Below, piece by piece: positions 50,544 through 64,000 of a stretch of DNA of 64,000 nt. The DNA is from Enterobacteriaceae endosymbiont of Plateumaris sericea. GTDB taxonomy: Bacteria > Pseudomonadota > Gammaproteobacteria > Enterobacterales > Enterobacteriaceae. The DNA lies in NCBI RefSeq assembly GCF_012562605.1, contig NZ_CP046224.1, positions 392,788 to 456,787 on the forward strand, written 5' to 3'. Position numbers and translations under genes: made by a program. The notes beneath the pieces are model-generated. The model did not search any database. It was not told where the DNA came from and saw nothing but the letters and a program-made list of their open reading frames with translations. Each line of letters opens with the position of its first letter. Positions within the stretch are counted from its first letter, which is position 1.

Positions 50544-52727
50544 ATGAAAATAATTCAAATAGTACTTAATAATGAAATTCTTTATAAAAAATTTGATTAT
50601 TTATTACCAGATTCTATGAATGTAGTATTAGGAAGTAGAGTAATAGTTTATATTAAAAATAAGGAATATATTGGAATTGTTATTAATATTAAAAATAATA
50701 CAAATATTACTCAAAATAAATTAAAATCTTTAAAAGAAATCTTAGATATACAATCACTTTTTAATACTTCAATATGGAGTATTGCTAATAAAATTGCTGT
50801 ATATTATCAATATTCTATTGGAGTAATACTTTTTCAAGCACTTCCTATTTATTTAAGAGAGAAAGTATACTCTAAATATATTTTTTATAATTTATATTGG
50901 GTTTTAAATAAAAAATTATTAAATAATAATTTTAAAAAAATAAAATCATTAAAACAAATAATAGCATTAAATATTTTAAAAAAAATAAAAATAAATTATG
51001 AAAAAATTTCTTATTATGGCTTAACAAACAGTATAATGATATCTTTACAAAAAAAAAACTTATGTTTTTTACAAAAAAAAAAATACTATTCATCTACTAT
51101 AAATAAACAAAATATTTTTTATAATTCAAAAATTTTTATAAAAAAAAATGATATTTTAAATAAATTTTATAATAAAATAAATATTTTTATTACTTGGATA
51201 ATTTCTGGAAGCTTAATTTTTTTTGAAAATATTGATTTATATTTAAATATAATAAGAATTATATTATATAAAAAAAAACAAGTATTAATTTTAGTACCTA
51301 GAATATATTATATTATATATATTTATAAATTTTTATTAAAGAAATTAAATGTTTCTATATACTTATTAAATTCTGAAACTTCGAATAAAGAAAATTTTTT
51401 TATTTGGAAAAATACAAAAAATGGAAATATACCAATTATTATTGGAACTAGTTGTTCTATATTAACATCTTTTTTAAATTTAGGTTTAATTATTGTAAAT
51501 GAAGAACATGATATTGCATATAAACAAATAAATAAATGTAGATATAATACAAGAGATATTGCTGTTTTAAGAGCAAAAACAGAAAATATTCCAATAATAT
51601 TAGGTTCTGCAACTTTAAGTCTAGAAACATTAAATAATATAAATATTGGCAAATATAAATTTTTATCTGATAAATATATCAATATATTATATAATAAATA
51701 TTATAATTTTAATTTAATAAATATAAATAATGAAAAATTTAAAAATATTTTTTCTAATGTACTTTTAAAAAAAATTCAAAAAAATTTAAATAATAAAAAT
51801 AATATAATGTTGTGTATTAACAATATAGGACAAGTAAATACTATTTTATGTAATATATGTTATTATATTGCTAAATGTTCTTTTTGTAAAAATAATTATA
51901 TTTTTTATAAAAAGAAAAAAAAATTATATTGTTCTTTTTGTAAAAATACAATTTTAATGATAAAATATTGTCTAAATTGTAATTCACATTCTATTTCTGT
52001 TATTATTATAGAAATAGCTCAAATAATGCATTATTTAAATAAAATATTTCCTTCTATTTTAATTAGATATGTTGATAAAAATAATATTTTAGAATATGAC
52101 AATAAAACATATAATAAATCAGTTATAATTATAAATTCACCATTTTTTATACAAAATAGATATAGTATTTTAAATATCACTCTTATAGCTTTTATAAACA
52201 TAGATGATATTTTTTTTTCAAAAAATTTTCGTGATATGGAATATTTTTCTCAATATTTTTTTAGAATACTAAAAAATAATTTAAAAATATATAAAAAAAA
52301 AGAAATAATAATACAAACTAATTATATTCAACATAAATTTTTTGATAAATTAATTAATTATTCAGGATATTATAATTTAGCAAAATTTCTTTTAAAAGAA
52401 AGGAAATTAATGTTATTACCTCCTTTTAGTAATCATGTAATATTAATAGCTGAATCATATAATATTAATTATATAAGAATATTCCTTAATAAATTAAAAG
52501 ATATATTTTTAAATAAATATATTAATGATAAAAATTTTTTTATTATGGGACCTATGAATTTATTAAAAAATAAAAAAACAATTCTTTTTCGTAAACAAAT
52601 AATTTTACAACATTTATCAAGAAATCATTTACATTATATTATAAAAAATATTATGAAAATAGCGAAAAAAATTATTAATTTTAATAAAATTAAATTTATA
52701 ATTGATGTAGATCCTATAGAATATTAA
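50544..52727 (+). CDS. priA: Primosomal protein PriA with degenerate helicase motifs
   Basis: PriA recognises abandoned replication forks and reloads the replisome; E. coli PriA is also a 3'-5' helicase. From the ATG at 50544 the product is 727 residues (732 in E. coli) and collinear: KFDYLLPDSM, RVIVYI (DNA-binding domain), IGTSCS, NEEHDIAYKQ, PIILGSATLSLETL, eight zinc cysteines at 436/439, 445/448, 463/466 and 476/479, and LPPFSNHVILIAES, IIDVDPIEY-like C-terminus. But the Walker A GVTGSGKT is replaced by GSLIFFEN (near 222-229), DEEH is NEEH, and motifs V (GTQMLAKG) and VI (QVAGRAGRAG) are unrecognisable. It should not hydrolyse ATP or unwind DNA. In-frame A10 and A11 runs lie near 51049-51083. 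An upstream ATG (50529) is less likely. Confidence 0.9.
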   Translation: MKIIQIVLNNEILYKKFDYLLPDSMNVVLGSRVIVYIKNKEYIGIVINIKNNTNITQNKLKSLKEILDIQSLFNTSIWSIANKIAVYYQYSIGVILFQALPIYLREKVYSKYIFYNLYWVLNKKLLNNNFKKIKSLKQIIALNILKKIKINYEKISYYGLTNSIMISLQKKNLCFLQKKKYYSSTINKQNIFYNSKIFIKKNDILNKFYNKINIFITWIISGSLIFFENIDLYLNIIRIILYKKKQVLILVPRIYYIIYIYKFLLKKLNVSIYLLNSETSNKENFFIWKNTKNGNIPIIIGTSCSILTSFLNLGLIIVNEEHDIAYKQINKCRYNTRDIAVLRAKTENIPIILGSATLSLETLNNINIGKYKFLSDKYINILYNKYYNFNLININNEKFKNIFSNVLLKKIQKNLNNKNNIMLCINNIGQVNTILCNICYYIAKCSFCKNNYIFYKKKKKLYCSFCKNTILMIKYCLNCNSHSISVIIIEIAQIMHYLNKIFPSILIRYVDKNNILEYDNKTYNKSVIIINSPFFIQNRYSILNITLIAFINIDDIFFSKNFRDMEYFSQYFFRILKNNLKIYKKKEIIIQTNYIQHKFFDKLINYSGYYNLAKFLLKERKLMLLPPFSNHVILIAESYNINYIRIFLNKLKDIFLNKYINDKNFFIMGPMNLLKNKKTILFRKQIILQHLSRNHLHYIIKNIMKIAKKIINFNKIKFIIDVDPIEY

Positions 52728-52786
52728 ATTTAAAATTTTTATTAAATTTATTTTATAAAATATTAAATAATCTAAGGTATTAATTT

Positions 52787-54676
52787 ATGACATATACTAA
52801 TAATTTTGATGTAATAGTTATAGGAGGAGGTCATGCTGGAACAGAAGCCGCAATTTCTAGTTCTAAAATGGGTAAATTTACTCTTTTAATAACAAATAAT
52901 ATTGATACAATAGGTCAAATGTCTTGTAATCCTTCTATTGGAGGATTAGGAAAAGGACATTTAGTTAAAGAAATTGATGCTTTAAATGGAATAATGGGAC
53001 ATGCTATTGATAATTCTGGAATACATTTTAAAATTTTAAATAAAAGTAAAGGACCAGCTGTAAGAGCTACTAGAGCTCAAGCAGATAGAAGATTATATCA
53101 AAGATATATAAAACAAAAATTAGAAAATCAAAATAATTTATTAATTTTTCAACAGGAAGTAAAAAAAATAATAATTAAAAATTATAAAATTATAGGATTA
53201 ATAACTAAAAATAATGATATTTTTTATGCACGATGTATTATTTTAACAACAGGAACTTTTTTAAATGGTAAAATTTATATAGGATTAAATCATCAATTTA
53301 TTGGTGGTAGACTTAATGATTTTTCTTCTATAGAATTATCTAATTTTTTAAAAGAATTACCTTTAAAAGAAGGTAGATTAAAAACTGGTACACCACCACG
53401 TATTGATAAAAGAAGTATTAACTTTAAAAATTTAGAAATACAATATGGTGATTATCCTTTACCATTTTTTTCTTTTATTAAAAATAATAAATCTTGTTTA
53501 AAACAATTACCTTGTTATATTACTTATACAAATAAAAATACTCATAAAATTATATTAGAAAATATTATTTATAGTCCAATTTATGAAGGAATAATTAAAA
53601 GTAATGGTCCAAGATATTGTCCATCTATTGAAGATAAAGTAATAAAATTTACTCAAAGAGACTCCCATCAAATTTTTTTAGAACCAGAAGGTTTATATAG
53701 TAATGAAATTTATCCTAATGGAATTTCTACAAGTTTACCTTTTAATGTTCAATTATCAATTATTCGTTCTATTAAAGGATTAGAAAAATCACATATTACT
53801 CGTCCAGGATATGCTGTTGAATATAGCTTTTATGATCCTAGAGGTTTAAAACCTACAATGGAAAGTAAATATATTAAAGGATTATTTTTAGCTGGACAAA
53901 TTAATGGAACTACTGGTTATGAAGAAGCTGCTGCACAAGGATTATTAGCTGGAATAAATGCATCTCTTTTAATTGATAATAAAAATAGTTGGTATCCTTT
54001 AAGAAATGAAGCATATTTAGGTGTTTTAGTAGATGATTTATGTACTTTAGGAACAAAAGAACCATATCGTATGTTTACTTCTAGAGCAGAATATAGGTTG
54101 CTTTTAAGAGAAAATAATGCTGATATAAGATTAACTGAAATAGGATATAAATTAGGACTAGTAGGTAAGTATCGTTGGAAATTATTTAATCAAAAATTAG
54201 AAAATATAGAAAAAGAACGTAATAGATTAAAAAATATTTATATTAAACCAAATAGTTTAATGAGTTTAAAGTTTAATAAACTAACAAATAATACTTTAAA
54301 AAAAGAGATTAATGGAATTAATTTACTTAAAAGACCAGAAATTAATTATAATAATTTAATTAAATTAGATATATTATCTCCAGGAATTACAGATATAGAA
54401 ATAATAAATTACATTGAATCTGAATTAAAATATGAAGGATATATATTACGTCAACAAGAAAATATTGATAAACAAAAACGTAATGAAAATACTATAATAC
54501 CTGAAAATACAAAATTTGAAAATATTAAAGGATTATCTAATGAAGCAATTGATAAATTTCAGTATTATAAACCTTATAGTTTAGGACAAGCATCTAGAAT
54601 ACCTGGTATTACTCCTTCTAATATCTCTATTCTTTTAATTTATTTATTAAAAAATAAATATTTTAAAAATAAATAA
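52787..54676 (+). CDS. mnmG: tRNA uridine-5-carboxymethylaminomethyl modification enzyme MnmG
   Basis: MnmG (GidA) with MnmE makes the cmnm5 modification at U34 of several tRNAs, using FAD. Length 629 equals E. coli. It shows the FAD-binding [12 protein letters not shown] (near 11-22), [55 protein letters not shown] with the catalytic cysteine, [34 protein letters not shown] and the C-terminal MnmE-interaction domain. In E. coli it precedes rsmG, atpI and atpB; here rsmG and atpI are gone and atpB follows after 186 bases. Confidence 0.98.
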   Translation: MTYTNNFDVIVIGGGHAGTEAAISSSKMGKFTLLITNNIDTIGQMSCNPSIGGLGKGHLVKEIDALNGIMGHAIDNSGIHFKILNKSKGPAVRATRAQADRRLYQRYIKQKLENQNNLLIFQQEVKKIIIKNYKIIGLITKNNDIFYARCIILTTGTFLNGKIYIGLNHQFIGGRLNDFSSIELSNFLKELPLKEGRLKTGTPPRIDKRSINFKNLEIQYGDYPLPFFSFIKNNKSCLKQLPCYITYTNKNTHKIILENIIYSPIYEGIIKSNGPRYCPSIEDKVIKFTQRDSHQIFLEPEGLYSNEIYPNGISTSLPFNVQLSIIRSIKGLEKSHITRPGYAVEYSFYDPRGLKPTMESKYIKGLFLAGQINGTTGYEEAAAQGLLAGINASLLIDNKNSWYPLRNEAYLGVLVDDLCTLGTKEPYRMFTSRAEYRLLLRENNADIRLTEIGYKLGLVGKYRWKLFNQKLENIEKERNRLKNIYIKPNSLMSLKFNKLTNNTLKKEINGINLLKRPEINYNNLIKLDILSPGITDIEIINYIESELKYEGYILRQQENIDKQKRNENTIIPENTKFENIKGLSNEAIDKFQYYKPYSLGQASRIPGITPSNISILLIYLLKNKYFKNK

Positions 54677-54736
54677 ATTTTATTTTGAAATATAATTAAG
54701 TATTAATGTAATAATTAAAATTATGAAAAAATATTT

Positions 54737-54764
54737 TTGATCTTGTTATATATTAAATTATACA
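54737..54764 (+). promoter_or_regulatory. Possible atp operon promoter
   Basis: TTGATC (54737-54742), a 16-base spacer and TATACA (54759-54764) form a plausible sigma-70 promoter about 100 bases before atpB, in the spacer left after loss of rsmG and atpI. Match is moderate and the A+T background makes chance hits likely. Confidence 0.3.
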
Positions 54765-54850
54765 GTATGGTTTGAAAAATTATAATTAATTTTTCTTTAT
54801 TAATAAAACTAATAAAATATAAAAAATTAATAATAAATAATTATAATTAG

Positions 54851-55975
<1,125 letters not shown>

Positions 55976-56012
55976 ATTAAATTTTTAAAAAATAAATTAT
56001 ATAAATAAAATT

Positions 56013-56489
56013 ATGAATATAAATGCAACTATTATTGGACAAATTATTACTTTTATTTTAATTGTTATATTTTGTATGTATTATATTTGGCCTCCAATTA
56101 TTTTAGCTATTAAAAATAGACAAAATGAAATTAAAAATAAATTATTATTTATAGATAAATCAAAAAAAGATATAGCTATTTCTGAACATAATATTTATTT
56201 AAAAATAAATAAAGCACATGAAGAATATAAAACTATTATTAAAAAGGCACAAAAATTAAGTGATAAAATTATTACTGAAGCATATATAGAAGGTAAAAAA
56301 ATACATAAAACAATAATTAAAGAAGCTAAAAAAAAAATAGAATATGAATATATATTAGCTCATGAATCTTTAAAAAAAGAAACTGTAAAAATAGCAATAT
56401 CTATTGCTGAAAAAATTATTGAAGATACATTAAAACATAATAAAAATTATGAAAATAATTTATTCAATAATTTCATTAATAAATTATAA
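56013..56489 (+). CDS. atpF: ATP synthase Fo subunit b
   Basis: Subunit b is the peripheral stalk: one N-terminal membrane helix (IIGQIITFILIVIFCMYYIW) followed by a long charged coiled-coil. Length 158 (156 in E. coli). The start MNINATIIGQ matches E. coli MNLNATILGQ. The C-terminal half (KIAISIAEKIIEDTL-type sequence) contacts the delta subunit. Confidence 0.96.
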   Translation: MNINATIIGQIITFILIVIFCMYYIWPPIILAIKNRQNEIKNKLLFIDKSKKDIAISEHNIYLKINKAHEEYKTIIKKAQKLSDKIITEAYIEGKKIHKTIIKEAKKKIEYEYILAHESLKKETVKIAISIAEKIIEDTLKHNKNYENNLFNNFINKL

Positions 56490-56501
56490 TATAGGTATAT
56501 T

Positions 56502-57038
56502 ATGTATTTTATGAAAAATTATATTGCATTACAATATGCTAAAGCAATATTTTCTTTTGCTTTAGAAAATAATAATATAAAACATTGGAAAGAAATGCTA
56601 AAATTTTATAGTAATGTAGTAAAAAATTTTTATATAAAAAAATTTTTATATTTTAATAATCATAAATATATATCTAATATTCTTATAAAAATATCTAATA
56701 AAAAATTAGATCCACATTTTATAAATATAATTAAAATTATGTCAAAAAATAAACGTTTATCTATTTTAGATAAAGTTTTAACAGAATTTAATTATTTAAA
56801 TATGAAATATAGTAATAAAATAAATCTAAATATATTATCTAATAATAAATTAGATATAAAACAATTATTAAAAATTAAAATATTAATGAATAAAAAATTA
56901 TCTAAAAAAATTATTGTTAATTATAGTAATAACAATAAATTTTTAATTGGAGGTATTATTATTTCTATAGGAGATAAAATTATAGATAATAGTATAAAAA
57001 ATAAAATTAATTCTATAAGTAAAATTTTACAAAAATAA
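56502..57038 (+). CDS. atpH: ATP synthase F1 subunit delta
   Basis: Delta joins the b stalk to the top of F1. The 178-residue protein (177 in E. coli) has ALQYAKAIFSFALENN at the N-terminus, a diverged helical middle, and the C-terminal GGIIISIGDKIIDNSIKNKI, which is the family signature. The ATG at 56502 has an AGG seven bases upstream; a second at 56511 is possible. It is 12 bases after atpF. Confidence 0.94.
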   Translation: MYFMKNYIALQYAKAIFSFALENNNIKHWKEMLKFYSNVVKNFYIKKFLYFNNHKYISNILIKISNKKLDPHFINIIKIMSKNKRLSILDKVLTEFNYLNMKYSNKINLNILSNNKLDIKQLLKIKILMNKKLSKKIIVNYSNNNKFLIGGIIISIGDKIIDNSIKNKINSISKILQK

Positions 57039-57053
57039 GGTAAAAATAATATA

Positions 57054-58592
57054 ATGAAATTACAAGCAACAGAAATTAGTGAATTAATAAAAAAGAAAAT
57101 TAATGATTATAATGTATTAAATAAATATTATAATGAAGGAATTATTATTTCTATTGCTGATGGTATTATAAAAATATATGGACTTTCAGAAATTAAAGAA
57201 GGAGAAATTATTTCTCTTCCAAAAAATACTTTTGCTATAGCTTTAAATTTAGAAATAGATTTTGTTGGTGCTGTAGTACTAGGATCTTATTCTCATTTAA
57301 TAGAAGGAATGAAAGTTAAAAGTACTGGAAATCAACTTACTATTCCAGTAGGAAGAAAATTAATGGGAAGAATTATAGATACATTAGGAAATCCTATTGA
57401 TGGTAAAGGTGATATTGATTATGAATATTTATCTCCTATTGAAGTATCAGCACCATCTGTAATTGATCGTTGTCCAGTTAATGAACCATTACAAACAGGA
57501 TATAAATTTATTGATGCTATTATACCTATTGGTAAAGGACAAAGACAATTAATAATTGGAGATAGACAAACAGGAAAAACTACACTTGCAATTGATACAA
57601 TCATAAACCAAAAAAATACTAATGTAAAATGTATATATGTAGGTATTGGTCAAAAACAAACAACTATTTCTAATATTATTAATATACTAGAATTACATGA
57701 TGTATTAAAAAATACCATCATTATTACTGCATCTGCATCTGATACAGCCATATTACAATATTTAGTCCCATATGCTGGATGTACTATAGGTGAATATTTT
57801 AGAGATAGAGGAGAAGATGCTTTAATCATATATGATGATTTATCCAAACAATCTATTGCATATAGACAAATATCTTTGTTATTAAGACGTCCTCCTGGAA
57901 GAGAAGCATTTCCAGGAGATATTTTTTATATTCATTCTCGTTTATTAGAAAGATCTTCTAGAGTAAATAATATTTATGTTGAAAAATTTACTAAAGGTAA
58001 TATAAAAGGTAAAACAGGTTCTTTAACAGCTTTTCCTATAGTAGAAACTCAAGCTGGCGATATTTCTTCTTTTATACCAACAAATATAATTTCTATAACT
58101 GATGGACAAATTTTTTTAGATACAAATTTATTTAATAATGGAATAAGACCAGCTATAGATCCTGGAATTTCTGTTTCTAGAGTTGGTAGTACTGCTCAAA
58201 ATAATATTATAAAAAAATTATCTTCTAATATAAGGTTAATTTTAGCCCAATATAGAGAATTAGCCGCATTTTCTCAATTTTCATCAGAATTAGATCAAAA
58301 AACTAAAAAATATTTAATAAATGGAAAAAAAATCATAGAAATTTTAAAACAAAAACCATACAAACCTTTATCTATAGGAAATCAAGTACTTATATTATTT
58401 TCAATATATAAAAAATATATTGATACAATAGATGTAAAAAATATTAAAAATTTTGAATATAATTTAATTAATTATACTAATTTAAACTTTAAAAATATTT
58501 TATATAAAATTAATAAAAATTGTCTTTATAATAAAGATATTGAAAATAAACTACATTTTATTTTTAATGATTTTTTTTCAAATTTTAAATAA
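57054..58592 (+). CDS. atpA: ATP synthase F1 subunit alpha
   Basis: Alpha is the regulatory nucleotide-binding subunit of F1. The 512 residues (513 in E. coli) begin [16 protein letters not shown], have Walker A GDRQTGKT (169-176), [26 protein letters not shown], the signature [14 protein letters not shown] and the arginine finger region within it. The last ~70 residues are more diverged and Asn/Lys rich. Confidence 0.98.
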   Translation: MKLQATEISELIKKKINDYNVLNKYYNEGIIISIADGIIKIYGLSEIKEGEIISLPKNTFAIALNLEIDFVGAVVLGSYSHLIEGMKVKSTGNQLTIPVGRKLMGRIIDTLGNPIDGKGDIDYEYLSPIEVSAPSVIDRCPVNEPLQTGYKFIDAIIPIGKGQRQLIIGDRQTGKTTLAIDTIINQKNTNVKCIYVGIGQKQTTISNIINILELHDVLKNTIIITASASDTAILQYLVPYAGCTIGEYFRDRGEDALIIYDDLSKQSIAYRQISLLLRRPPGREAFPGDIFYIHSRLLERSSRVNNIYVEKFTKGNIKGKTGSLTAFPIVETQAGDISSFIPTNIISITDGQIFLDTNLFNNGIRPAIDPGISVSRVGSTAQNNIIKKLSSNIRLILAQYRELAAFSQFSSELDQKTKKYLINGKKIIEILKQKPYKPLSIGNQVLILFSIYKKYIDTIDVKNIKNFEYNLINYTNLNFKNILYKINKNCLYNKDIENKLHFIFNDFFSNFK

Positions 58593-58615
58593 TAGAATTT
58601 TTTTAGGCAAAACAA

Positions 58616-60909
<2,294 letters not shown>

Positions 60910-60931
60910 TATATATTATTGGATAATATTT

Positions 60932-61345
60932 ATGTATAAAGAATATTTTTTAAATATAATTAGTATAGAAAAAAAAATATTTAATGATTCAGTACAAAGT
61001 ATAAAAATACCAGGAATAGAAGGTGATTTAAGTATATATCCTGGTCATATACCTTTATTAACGTTAATAAAACCAGGAGTTATATATATTAATCAAAAAC
61101 AACATAATCAATATATTTATATTTCAGGAGGAATATTAGAAATTAAAAAAAAACAAGTTAATGTTTTAGCAGATATTGCTATAAAAAGTTCTGATTTAAA
61201 TGAAAAAATAATTTTACAAAACAAATATCAAATAGAAAAAAAAATACATTTTGATAAAAATAATATAGTAGCTATAAGAGAATTATCTAAAATTATAGCT
61301 CAATTAAAAGTAATTCAATTAATAAAAAAAAATAATAATCAATAA
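60932..61345 (+). CDS. atpC: ATP synthase F1 subunit epsilon
   Basis: Epsilon couples gamma to the c-ring and can inhibit ATP hydrolysis. The 137-residue protein (139 in E. coli) has the beta-sandwich motif GIEGDLSIYPGHIPLLTLIKPG and YISGGILEIKKKQVNVLAD, then a C-terminal helical hairpin, still present. Last gene of the atp operon. Confidence 0.95.
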   Translation: MYKEYFLNIISIEKKIFNDSVQSIKIPGIEGDLSIYPGHIPLLTLIKPGVIYINQKQHNQYIYISGGILEIKKKQVNVLADIAIKSSDLNEKIILQNKYQIEKKIHFDKNNIVAIRELSKIIAQLKVIQLIKKNNNQ

Positions 61346-61876
61346 TTTAAATTACTATATATTTAATTTTAATATAAAAATATTTTTTATTTTTTTATAT
61401 AATTTTTTATTAAATTAATTATTTATATTTTAAATTTTTGAAGATATAAAAAAATAATTAATATATATATTTAATTTTAAAAATATTATTTCAATTAATT
61501 AAAAAAATTATTTTAATTATATTATATAAATATTTTATTAATAAAATTGAATCTAATATAAAAATATATTTTAAAATAATTATTAAAATTTTTCATTTTA
61601 AATTAATAATATTATTCATATAATAAATATATAGTATTTATAATACTATTATTTTATTTATATAAAATATAATTTTATTATTATTAGGTTATTATATAAA
61701 TTTAATTAAAAAAAATATTAATCATACTTATAATTTATTTCAATAATAGTATTATAAATATAATTATTATGTTTAAAATATTATTTTTTTAAATCTTTTT
61801 TATATTTAAAATATTTACATATCTATGAATAGATAATTATTCATTATAAAAAAATAATATTTTCAATAGGTAATAT
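61346..61876. other. Gene-free gap between atpC and nrdA
   Basis: No gene is recognisable on either strand in these 531 bases. The sequence holds a perfect hairpin ATAGTATT/AATACTAT with a 3-base loop (61631-61649) followed by T-rich DNA, a possible atp operon terminator, and a 19-bp perfect inverted repeat between 61635-61653 and 61742-61760. Nearer nrdA there is another hairpin, ATGAATA/TATTCAT (61825-61844). The nrdA promoter must lie in its right-hand part. I see no clear NrdR box pair. Confidence 0.45.
61631..61649 (+). terminator. Candidate atp operon terminator hairpin
   Basis: Perfect 8-bp stem ATAGTATT/AATACTAT with loop TAT, followed by TATTTTATTTA. It is 286 bases after atpC, farther than usual, and its right half is also one arm of the wider 19-bp inverted repeat in this gap, so it could belong to a different element. 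Confidence 0.35.
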
Positions 61877-64000
61877 ATGAATCATAATTTATTTGTAATA
61901 AAAAAAAACGGAAATATTGAATCTATAGATTTGAATAAAATTAGTAAAATGCTTAATAGAGCTGCTAAAGGATTAACAAATATATCTATATCTAAAGTAC
62001 AATCAATATCTTATTCACAATTTCATAATAATATTACTACTACTAATATTCATGATATAATTATAAAAACAACAGCAGATCTTATTTCAGAAAAAAATCC
62101 TAATTATCAATATATGGCAGCAAGATTAGTAATTTTTCATTTAAGAAAAAAAGCTTATGGTCAATTTGAACCACCTCAATTATATAATCATGTTAAATCA
62201 ATGATATATCAAAAAAAATATGATAAATTTCTTTTAGAAGTATATACAAAAGAAGAATTTAAAATTATGGATAAATTTATTGATCATAATCGTGATATGC
62301 AATTTTCTTATGCAGCAGTTAAACAATTAGAAGGAAAATATTTAATTCAAAATAGAGTAACAGGAAAAATTTATGAAAGTGCTCAATTTTTATATATTCT
62401 AATATCTGCATGTTTATTTGCTAAATATCATAATTCAAAAAGAATGGATTATATAAAAAAATTTTATAATGCTATTTCAACATTTAAAATTTCTTTACCT
62501 ACTCCTATTATGTCTGGAGTTCGTACTCCTAATAAACAATTTAGTTCATGTATTTTAATTGAATGTGATGATAATATTGATTCTATCAATGCAACTACAA
62601 GTGCTATTATTAAATACATTTCCCATAGAGCTGGAATAGGTATTAATGCAGGACGTATTCGTGCTGAAGGTAGTCCTATTAGAAATGGAGAAGCATTTCA
62701 TACAGGATGTATTCCTTTTTATAAACATTTTCAAACAGCAATAAAATCTTGTTCTCAAGGTGGAGTAAGAGGAGGTGCTGGAACATTATTTTTTCCATTA
62801 TGGCATCTAGAAATTACTAATTTATTAGTATTAAAAAATAATAGAGGAACAGAAGATAATAGAGTTCGTCATATAGATTATGCAGTTCAATTGAATAAAT
62901 TATTATATAAACGTTTAATTAATGGAGATATAATTACATTATTTAGTCCTTCAGACGTACCAGATTTATATGAATCTTTTTTTTCAGATCAAGAAAAATT
63001 TGAATTCCTTTATAAAAAATATGAAAAAAATACTAATATTCGTAAAAAAAATATTACTGCTATAAATTTATTTTCATTAATGATGCAAGAACGTACTTCT
63101 ACCGGAAGAATATATATTCAAAATGTTGATCATTGTAATACACATTCTGCATTTATTTCTAGTGTAGCTCCAATTAGACAATCTAATTTATGTTTAGAAA
63201 TTACTCTCCCAACTAAACCATTAAATAATATTCATGATCCTAATGGAGAAATTGGATTATGTACTTTATCAGCTTTTAATTTAGGAATAATTAATGATTT
63301 AACTGAATTAAAAACATTATCAGATTTAATAGTAAGAGCATTAAATTGTTTATTAGATTATCAGGAATATCTTATTCCTGCAGCAAAAAATGCTGCTTTA
63401 GGGAGAAGATCTTTAGGAATAGGAGTAATTAATTTTGCTTATTATTTAGCAAAAAATAATGTTCGTTATTCTGATAATAGTGCAAATAATTTAACACACA
63501 AAACTTTTGAAGCTATTCAGTATTATCTTTTAAAAGCTTCTAATAATTTAGCTAAAGAAGAAGGTGCTTGTCCTTTATTTAAAGAAACTACTTATTCACA
63601 AGGAATTTTACCTATTGATACATATAAAAAATCAGTTGATAATATTACTAATGAACCTTTACATTTAAATTGGGAAAAATTAAGAAATAAAATTAAAAAA
63701 TATGGTTTACGTAATTCGACATTATCTGCTTTAATGCCATCAGAAACTTCATCTCAAATATCTAATGCAACTAATGGAATTGAACCACCAAGAGGATATA
63801 TAAGTATAAAAACATCAAAAAATGGAATTTTAAAGCAAGTTATACCTGAATATGAAAAATTAAAAGAAAAATATGAATTATTATGGAATATTCCTAATAA
63901 TAGTGGATATTTAAATTTAATCAGTTTAATGCAAAAATTTATTGATCAATCAATTTCATCAAATATAAACTATGATCCTAAAAAATTTATTAATGGTAAA
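61877..64000 (+). CDS. nrdA: Ribonucleoside-diphosphate reductase alpha subunit (partial, runs off the window)
   Basis: Class Ia reductase large subunit, which makes deoxyribonucleotides together with NrdB. The 708 codons present (761 residues in E. coli) have no stop before the window end. The ATP-cone N-terminus (FVIKKNGNIESIDLNKI) is present, so overall activity control by dATP/ATP may be kept. FSSCILIEC (substrate-site cysteine near 225), RAGIGINAGRIRAEGSPI, SQGGVRGGAGTLFFP, NLCLEITLPTKP and GLCTLSAFNLG (catalytic cysteines near 439 and 462), RNSTLSALMPSETSSQISNATNGIEPPRG all align with E. coli, shown in part. AGG lies seven bases before the ATG. The missing part is the C-terminal tail with the redox cysteine pair. 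Confidence 0.97.
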   Translation, partial: MNHNLFVIKKNGNIESIDLNKISKMLNRAAKGLTNISISKVQSISYSQFHNNITTTNIHDIIIKTTADLISEKNPNYQYMAARLVIFHLRKKAYGQFEPPQLYNHVKSMIYQKKYDKFLLEVYTKEEFKIMDKFIDHNRDMQFSYAAVKQLEGKYLIQNRVTGKIYESAQFLYILISACLFAKYHNSKRMDYIKKFYNAISTFKISLPTPIMSGVRTPNKQFSSCILIECDDNIDSINATTSAIIKYISHRAGIGINAGRIRAEGSPIRNGEAFHTGCIPFYKHFQTAIKSCSQGGVRGGAGTLFFPLWHLEITNLLVLKNNRGTEDNRVRHIDYAVQLNKLLYKRLINGDIITLFSPSDVPDLYESFFSDQEKFEFLYKKYEKNTNIRKKNITAINLFSLMMQERTSTGRIYIQNVDHCNTHSAFISSVAPIRQSNLCLEITLPTKPLNNIHDPNGEIGLCTLSAFNLGIINDLTELKTLSDLIVRALNCLLDYQEYLIPAAKNAALGRRSLGIGVINFAYYLAKNNVRYSDNSANNLTHKTFEAIQYYLLKASNNLAKEEGACPLFKETTYSQGILPIDTYKKSVDNITNEPLHLNWEKLRNKIKKYGLRNSTLSALMPSETSSQISNATNGIEPPRGYISIKTSKNGILKQVIPEYEKLKEKYELLWNIPNNSGYLNLISLMQKFIDQSISSNINYDPKKFINGK

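Overview
The window reads as a stretch of chromosome from a reduced-genome gammaproteobacterial (enterobacterial-lineage) endosymbiont, most likely of an insect. The evidence is extreme A+T bias outside the rRNA, short proteins dense in Lys/Asn/Ile, no phage, IS, plasmid or CRISPR sequence, and almost every gene being a close E. coli-type ortholog. Blocks of enterobacterial gene order survive with the intervening non-essential genes removed. The code is standard: TGA ends nuoG, nuoK and thrB, and Trp is TGG. I cannot name the species from sequence alone.

Layout, left to right. A 16S rRNA gene on the minus strand (12-1570) sits behind a recognisable rrn promoter/boxA leader and murI, as at E. 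coli murI-rrnB. Then come iscS, pykF and a complete sufABCDSE Fe-S operon, followed by murJ, ribA, sbcB, tRNA-Ser(GGA) and a DedA-family gene (yohD). A long minus-strand block holds the whole complex I operon (nuoA-nuoN), thrABC and parC. From about 38.8 kb most genes point right: aroF-tyrA, bamD, a frameshifted rluD, dsbA, a polA reduced to its 5' nuclease domain, engB, typA, tmRNA/smpB, bamE, grpE, rpmB-rpmG, rpmE, priA, mnmG, the complete F1Fo ATP synthase operon atpBEFHAGDC, and nrdA running off the right end.

How the genes work together. The window supports oxidative energy metabolism: SUF supplies Fe-S clusters to complex I, and complex I feeds the proton gradient used by ATP synthase. 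It supplies threonine (ThrABC) and the entry and tyrosine-specific ends of aromatic synthesis (AroF, TyrA), while pheA is missing from its ancestral place between tyrA and bamD. It also keeps a GTP cyclohydrolase II for riboflavin, part of the outer-membrane assembly machine (BamD, BamE), peptidoglycan precursor steps (MurI, MurJ), and trans-translation.

The most interesting signals are of functional streamlining rather than a new system. PriA is full length with all eight zinc cysteines but has lost the Walker A, motif V and motif VI helicase residues. ThrA has lost a conserved effector-site motif. IscS lacks the C-terminal tail used to bind IscU. rluD is interrupted by a single-base frameshift in an A9 tract that slippage could repair. 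The tmRNA tag has swapped acidic residues for lysines. Several convergent gene pairs share long perfect A/T palindromes that look like bidirectional terminators. I found no clearly undescribed multi-gene system.
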